Origin: CAMCXT01 sp046302715
Lineage (GTDB): Bacteria > Bacteroidota > Bacteroidia > M30B66
Length of the DNA stretch: 6,615 nucleotides
Assembly: GCA_046302715.1 (NCBI GenBank)
Contig: JBKCHQ010000037.1
Location: 1-6,615, forward strand
Direction of reading: 5' to 3'
Made by a program: the position numbers and the translations under genes. This document shows, piece by piece, positions 5,016-6,615 of this stretch. Under the pieces are notes generated by a model. The model was given only the letters and a program-made list of their open reading frames with translations, searched no databases and was not told where the DNA came from. Every line of letters starts with the position of its first letter. Position 1 is the stretch's first letter.

Positions 5016-5023
5016 TTTCTTTG
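5016..5023 (+). promoter_or_regulatory. candidate -7 element of the ROK-GH20 operon
   Basis: TTTCTTTG has one mismatch to TAnnTTTG and lies 46 bases before the ATG. The surrounding 10-mer GTTTCTTTGC is repeated at 2908-2917 before the substrate-binding gene. No TTG is seen at a proper -33 distance. Confidence 0.3.
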
Positions 5024-5068
5024 CGTTATCTTAACACTCTGAAACGCTAAACTTAACTTACGCTGCGC

Positions 5069-5983
5069 ATGAATGTAGTTGCCGGAATTGATATCGGCGG
5101 TACCAATACCGCTTGTGGACTCGTTACCGACCAGGGAGAAGTGGTGAGTAAAGATATTCTTCCAACCCGCTCGTTTATGGATGCCAATAGCCTTGTAAAG
5201 GCAGTTTCGGCATGTATTCGACAACAGATTAAAGATCACCCCGATTCGCTATTGCAAGGCATCGGCATCGGAGCACCCAATGCCAATCCCTATACCGGAA
5301 CGGTGGATTATGCCCCAAACTTGAGTTGGAAAGGCGTTGTTCCGCTCAAAAAAATGTTTGAAGAGGAACTTAACCTTCCTACACTAATTACCAATGATGC
5401 GAAAGCGGCTGCCTTGGGCGAATTTCGTTTTGGTGCCGCCCGTGGATTGGCTGATTTCCTCGTGATTACGCTCGGTACCGGTTTGGGAAGCGGCCTATTT
5501 GCCAATGGCCAAATTGTGTATGGCCATGATGGTTTTGCCGGCGAATTAGGCCATGTTATCGTTGAACCTCAAGGCCGACTTTGTGGATGTGGCCGAAAAG
5601 GTTGCCTCGAAACCTATTGCTCTGCAACGGGCATTGTGCGCACCTATAAGGAATTAAATCCTCAAGCCTCCGAAAATATCGACTCCAAAGAAATTACAAA
5701 GCGCGCGCTCGAAGGTGAAGAGGCTGCACGCGAAGCATACCGTAAAACCGGAGAAATGCTGGGTTTTGCCCTGGCAAATTTTACCGCAGTGAGCTCTCCT
5801 TCAACCATCATTTTGTTTGGAGGATTGGTGAAAGCCGGAGAATTGCTTCTTAAACCGGTGCGCGAGTCGTTTGAGGAAAATTTATTGCCTATATACAGAG
5901 GTAAAATTTCCATAAAAATTTCAGAACTTCACGAAAGCGATGCTGCACTTTTAGGTGCCGGTTCGCTGCTGTTTGAAAACTGA
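5069..5983 (+). CDS. ROK-family sugar kinase (glucokinase or GlcNAc kinase)
   Basis: A full-length 304-residue cytoplasmic kinase. The phosphate-binding loop is GIDIGGTNT (residues 6-14), the catalytic Asp is in ITNDAKAAALGE (Asp110), the second phosphate motif is LGTGLGSG (135-142), the sugar-binding ExGH motif is ELGH (159-162), and the zinc site is CGCGRKGCLE (172-181) with His162. It transfers phosphate from ATP to the 6-hydroxyl of a hexose. ROK motifs alone do not separate glucose from N-acetylglucosamine or N-acetylmannosamine. The following gene, a GH20 hexosaminidase only 8 bases away, favours GlcNAc. All key residues are present and the length is normal. The start fits directly before the nucleotide-binding strand, as usual for the family. 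Confidence 0.92.
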   Translation: MNVVAGIDIGGTNTACGLVTDQGEVVSKDILPTRSFMDANSLVKAVSACIRQQIKDHPDSLLQGIGIGAPNANPYTGTVDYAPNLSWKGVVPLKKMFEEELNLPTLITNDAKAAALGEFRFGAARGLADFLVITLGTGLGSGLFANGQIVYGHDGFAGELGHVIVEPQGRLCGCGRKGCLETYCSATGIVRTYKELNPQASENIDSKEITKRALEGEEAAREAYRKTGEMLGFALANFTAVSSPSTIILFGGLVKAGELLLKPVRESFEENLLPIYRGKISIKISELHESDAALLGAGSLLFEN

Positions 5984-5991
5984 TTTTTTTC

Positions 5992-6615
5992 GTGAAACAC
6001 CTCTTACTATTTGCATTCATTTTCTCTGGGGCGTTATCCTTTGCACAATTAACAGTTGTGCCCAAACCTCAACAAGCTAATCTTTCTACGAACCAAATAG
6101 CACTGGCAGGAGCGAATGTAATCCCTTCCGATGCGGCAAAGCTGCGCTTCGAAGCCGCTTTCTTGCAAATTCAATTGCAGCAATTGGCAGGAAGTCTTGG
6201 CCCCACGAACGACTTCATTATTTCACAACCCATTGAACGCATTGCACTCGACTTGTTTACGCCTGATACATTGCTACCCATAGGCTGGTATAGTATAAAA
6301 ATGGCCGATCACACTGTTTATATTTCCGCCACCGAAAAATCGGGGATCTTTTATGGTATTCAAACCCTTTTGCAATCCATTAAGCCAAGTCTTGGAGCCG
6401 ATTTAATCGCGCCCGAATTTGAGGTTGAAGGCGATTTTCCCCAATTCAGCTGGCGTGGCATGCACCTCGATGTGAGCCGGCACTTTTTTCCGGTCGATTT
6501 TATTTATAGCTACATAGCCCGATTTGCCATTAACAAGATGAACGTTTTTAATTTGCATCGTAACGACGATCAGGGCTGGCGAATCGAAATAAAGAAATTT
6601 GCAAAACTCACCGAA
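5992..6615 (+). CDS. GH20 beta-N-acetylhexosaminidase (N-terminal part)
   Basis: A frame opens at GTG 5992, 8 bases after the kinase stop, and stays open to the edge: 208 codons, partial. The start gives KHLLLFAFIFSGALSFAQ, a Sec signal peptide. Residues about 20-145 resemble the GH20b domain (TEKSGIFYGIQTLLQSI), and the catalytic barrel begins at FSWRGMHLDVSRHFFP (152-167) with the substrate-binding Arg155. Next is NKMNVFNLHRNDDQGWRIEIKK (181-202). The catalytic Asp-Glu pair would be beyond the window. The family removes terminal beta-linked GlcNAc or GalNAc. The enzyme should act in the periplasm or outside, supplying amino sugar to the kinase. An oddity is that the usual HWHLTDD is here NLHRNDD. 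The GTG start is the only one that gives a signal peptide. Confidence 0.92.
   Translation, partial: MKHLLLFAFIFSGALSFAQLTVVPKPQQANLSTNQIALAGANVIPSDAAKLRFEAAFLQIQLQQLAGSLGPTNDFIISQPIERIALDLFTPDTLLPIGWYSIKMADHTVYISATEKSGIFYGIQTLLQSIKPSLGADLIAPEFEVEGDFPQFSWRGMHLDVSRHFFPVDFIYSYIARFAINKMNVFNLHRNDDQGWRIEIKKFAKLTE

Larger units (their letters stand above)
4772..5068. other. 297-base intergenic region before the ROK kinase
   Basis: I see no gene here. It holds a 10-bp palindrome TTCAATTGAA (4791-4800), a weak A/T hairpin GTTTTA/TAAAAC (4906-4923), a stronger hairpin at 4976-4995 and a possible -7 element at 5016-5023. No convincing terminator follows the FISUMP gene. Confidence 0.6.

Noticed and set aside
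1..6615. Insertion sequence, phage or defence system
   Set aside because: No transposase, integrase, reverse transcriptase, nuclease, Cas or phage structural gene is visible. Only indirect hints of a possible island edge at the tRNA exist.

Overview
The window looks like the chromosome of a member of the Bacteroidota. Three things point there: (i) two secreted proteins carry the FISUMP (Fibrobacter succinogenes major paralogous) domain, common in Bacteroidota and Fibrobacterota; (ii) several start codons sit 17-19 bases downstream of a match or partial match to the Bacteroidota -7 promoter element TAnnTTTG; (iii) none of the start codons has a Shine-Dalgarno sequence in front of it. Species cannot be named from this sequence.

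Left part (1-2273, AT-rich; hand counts of 20/60 and 21/60 GC at 1501-1560 and 1741-1800). A minus-strand lipoprotein with MORN-type repeats runs off the left edge. The 296-base gap to the next gene is full of hairpins. On the minus strand it has a -7 promoter match, three structured elements and a strong intrinsic terminator, so it reads as a candidate small RNA or attenuator leader. Next, on the plus strand, is an unusual secreted fusion: a retropepsin-like aspartic protease, a charged helical linker with a perfect 67-bp duplication, and a FISUMP domain. A bidirectional-looking terminator, nested inverted repeats and a 12-bp tandem repeat fill the gap to a minus-strand tRNA-Arg(CCT).

Right part (2274-6615, clearly higher GC; 33/60 and 31/60 at 3481-3540 and 5461-5520). 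This holds the tRNA, a minus-strand secreted glucosaminidase-type peptidoglycan hydrolase, a divergent TrpX-type substrate-binding lipoprotein with no visible permease or ATPase, a second secreted FISUMP protein, and a two-gene operon. The operon is a ROK-family sugar kinase followed 8 bases later by the start of a GH20 beta-N-acetylhexosaminidase that runs off the right edge.

How they fit: the ROK kinase and GH20 enzyme form a likely amino-sugar module, with GlcNAc released outside or in the periplasm and phosphorylated in the cytoplasm. The glucosaminidase could feed or remodel the same peptidoglycan-type substrate, but is not in that operon. The two FISUMP proteins are probably surface or secreted proteins of unknown role. 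The composition change at the tRNA, with the repeats just beyond its 3' end, makes this tRNA a possible island boundary. No integrase or duplicated tRNA end is visible to prove it.
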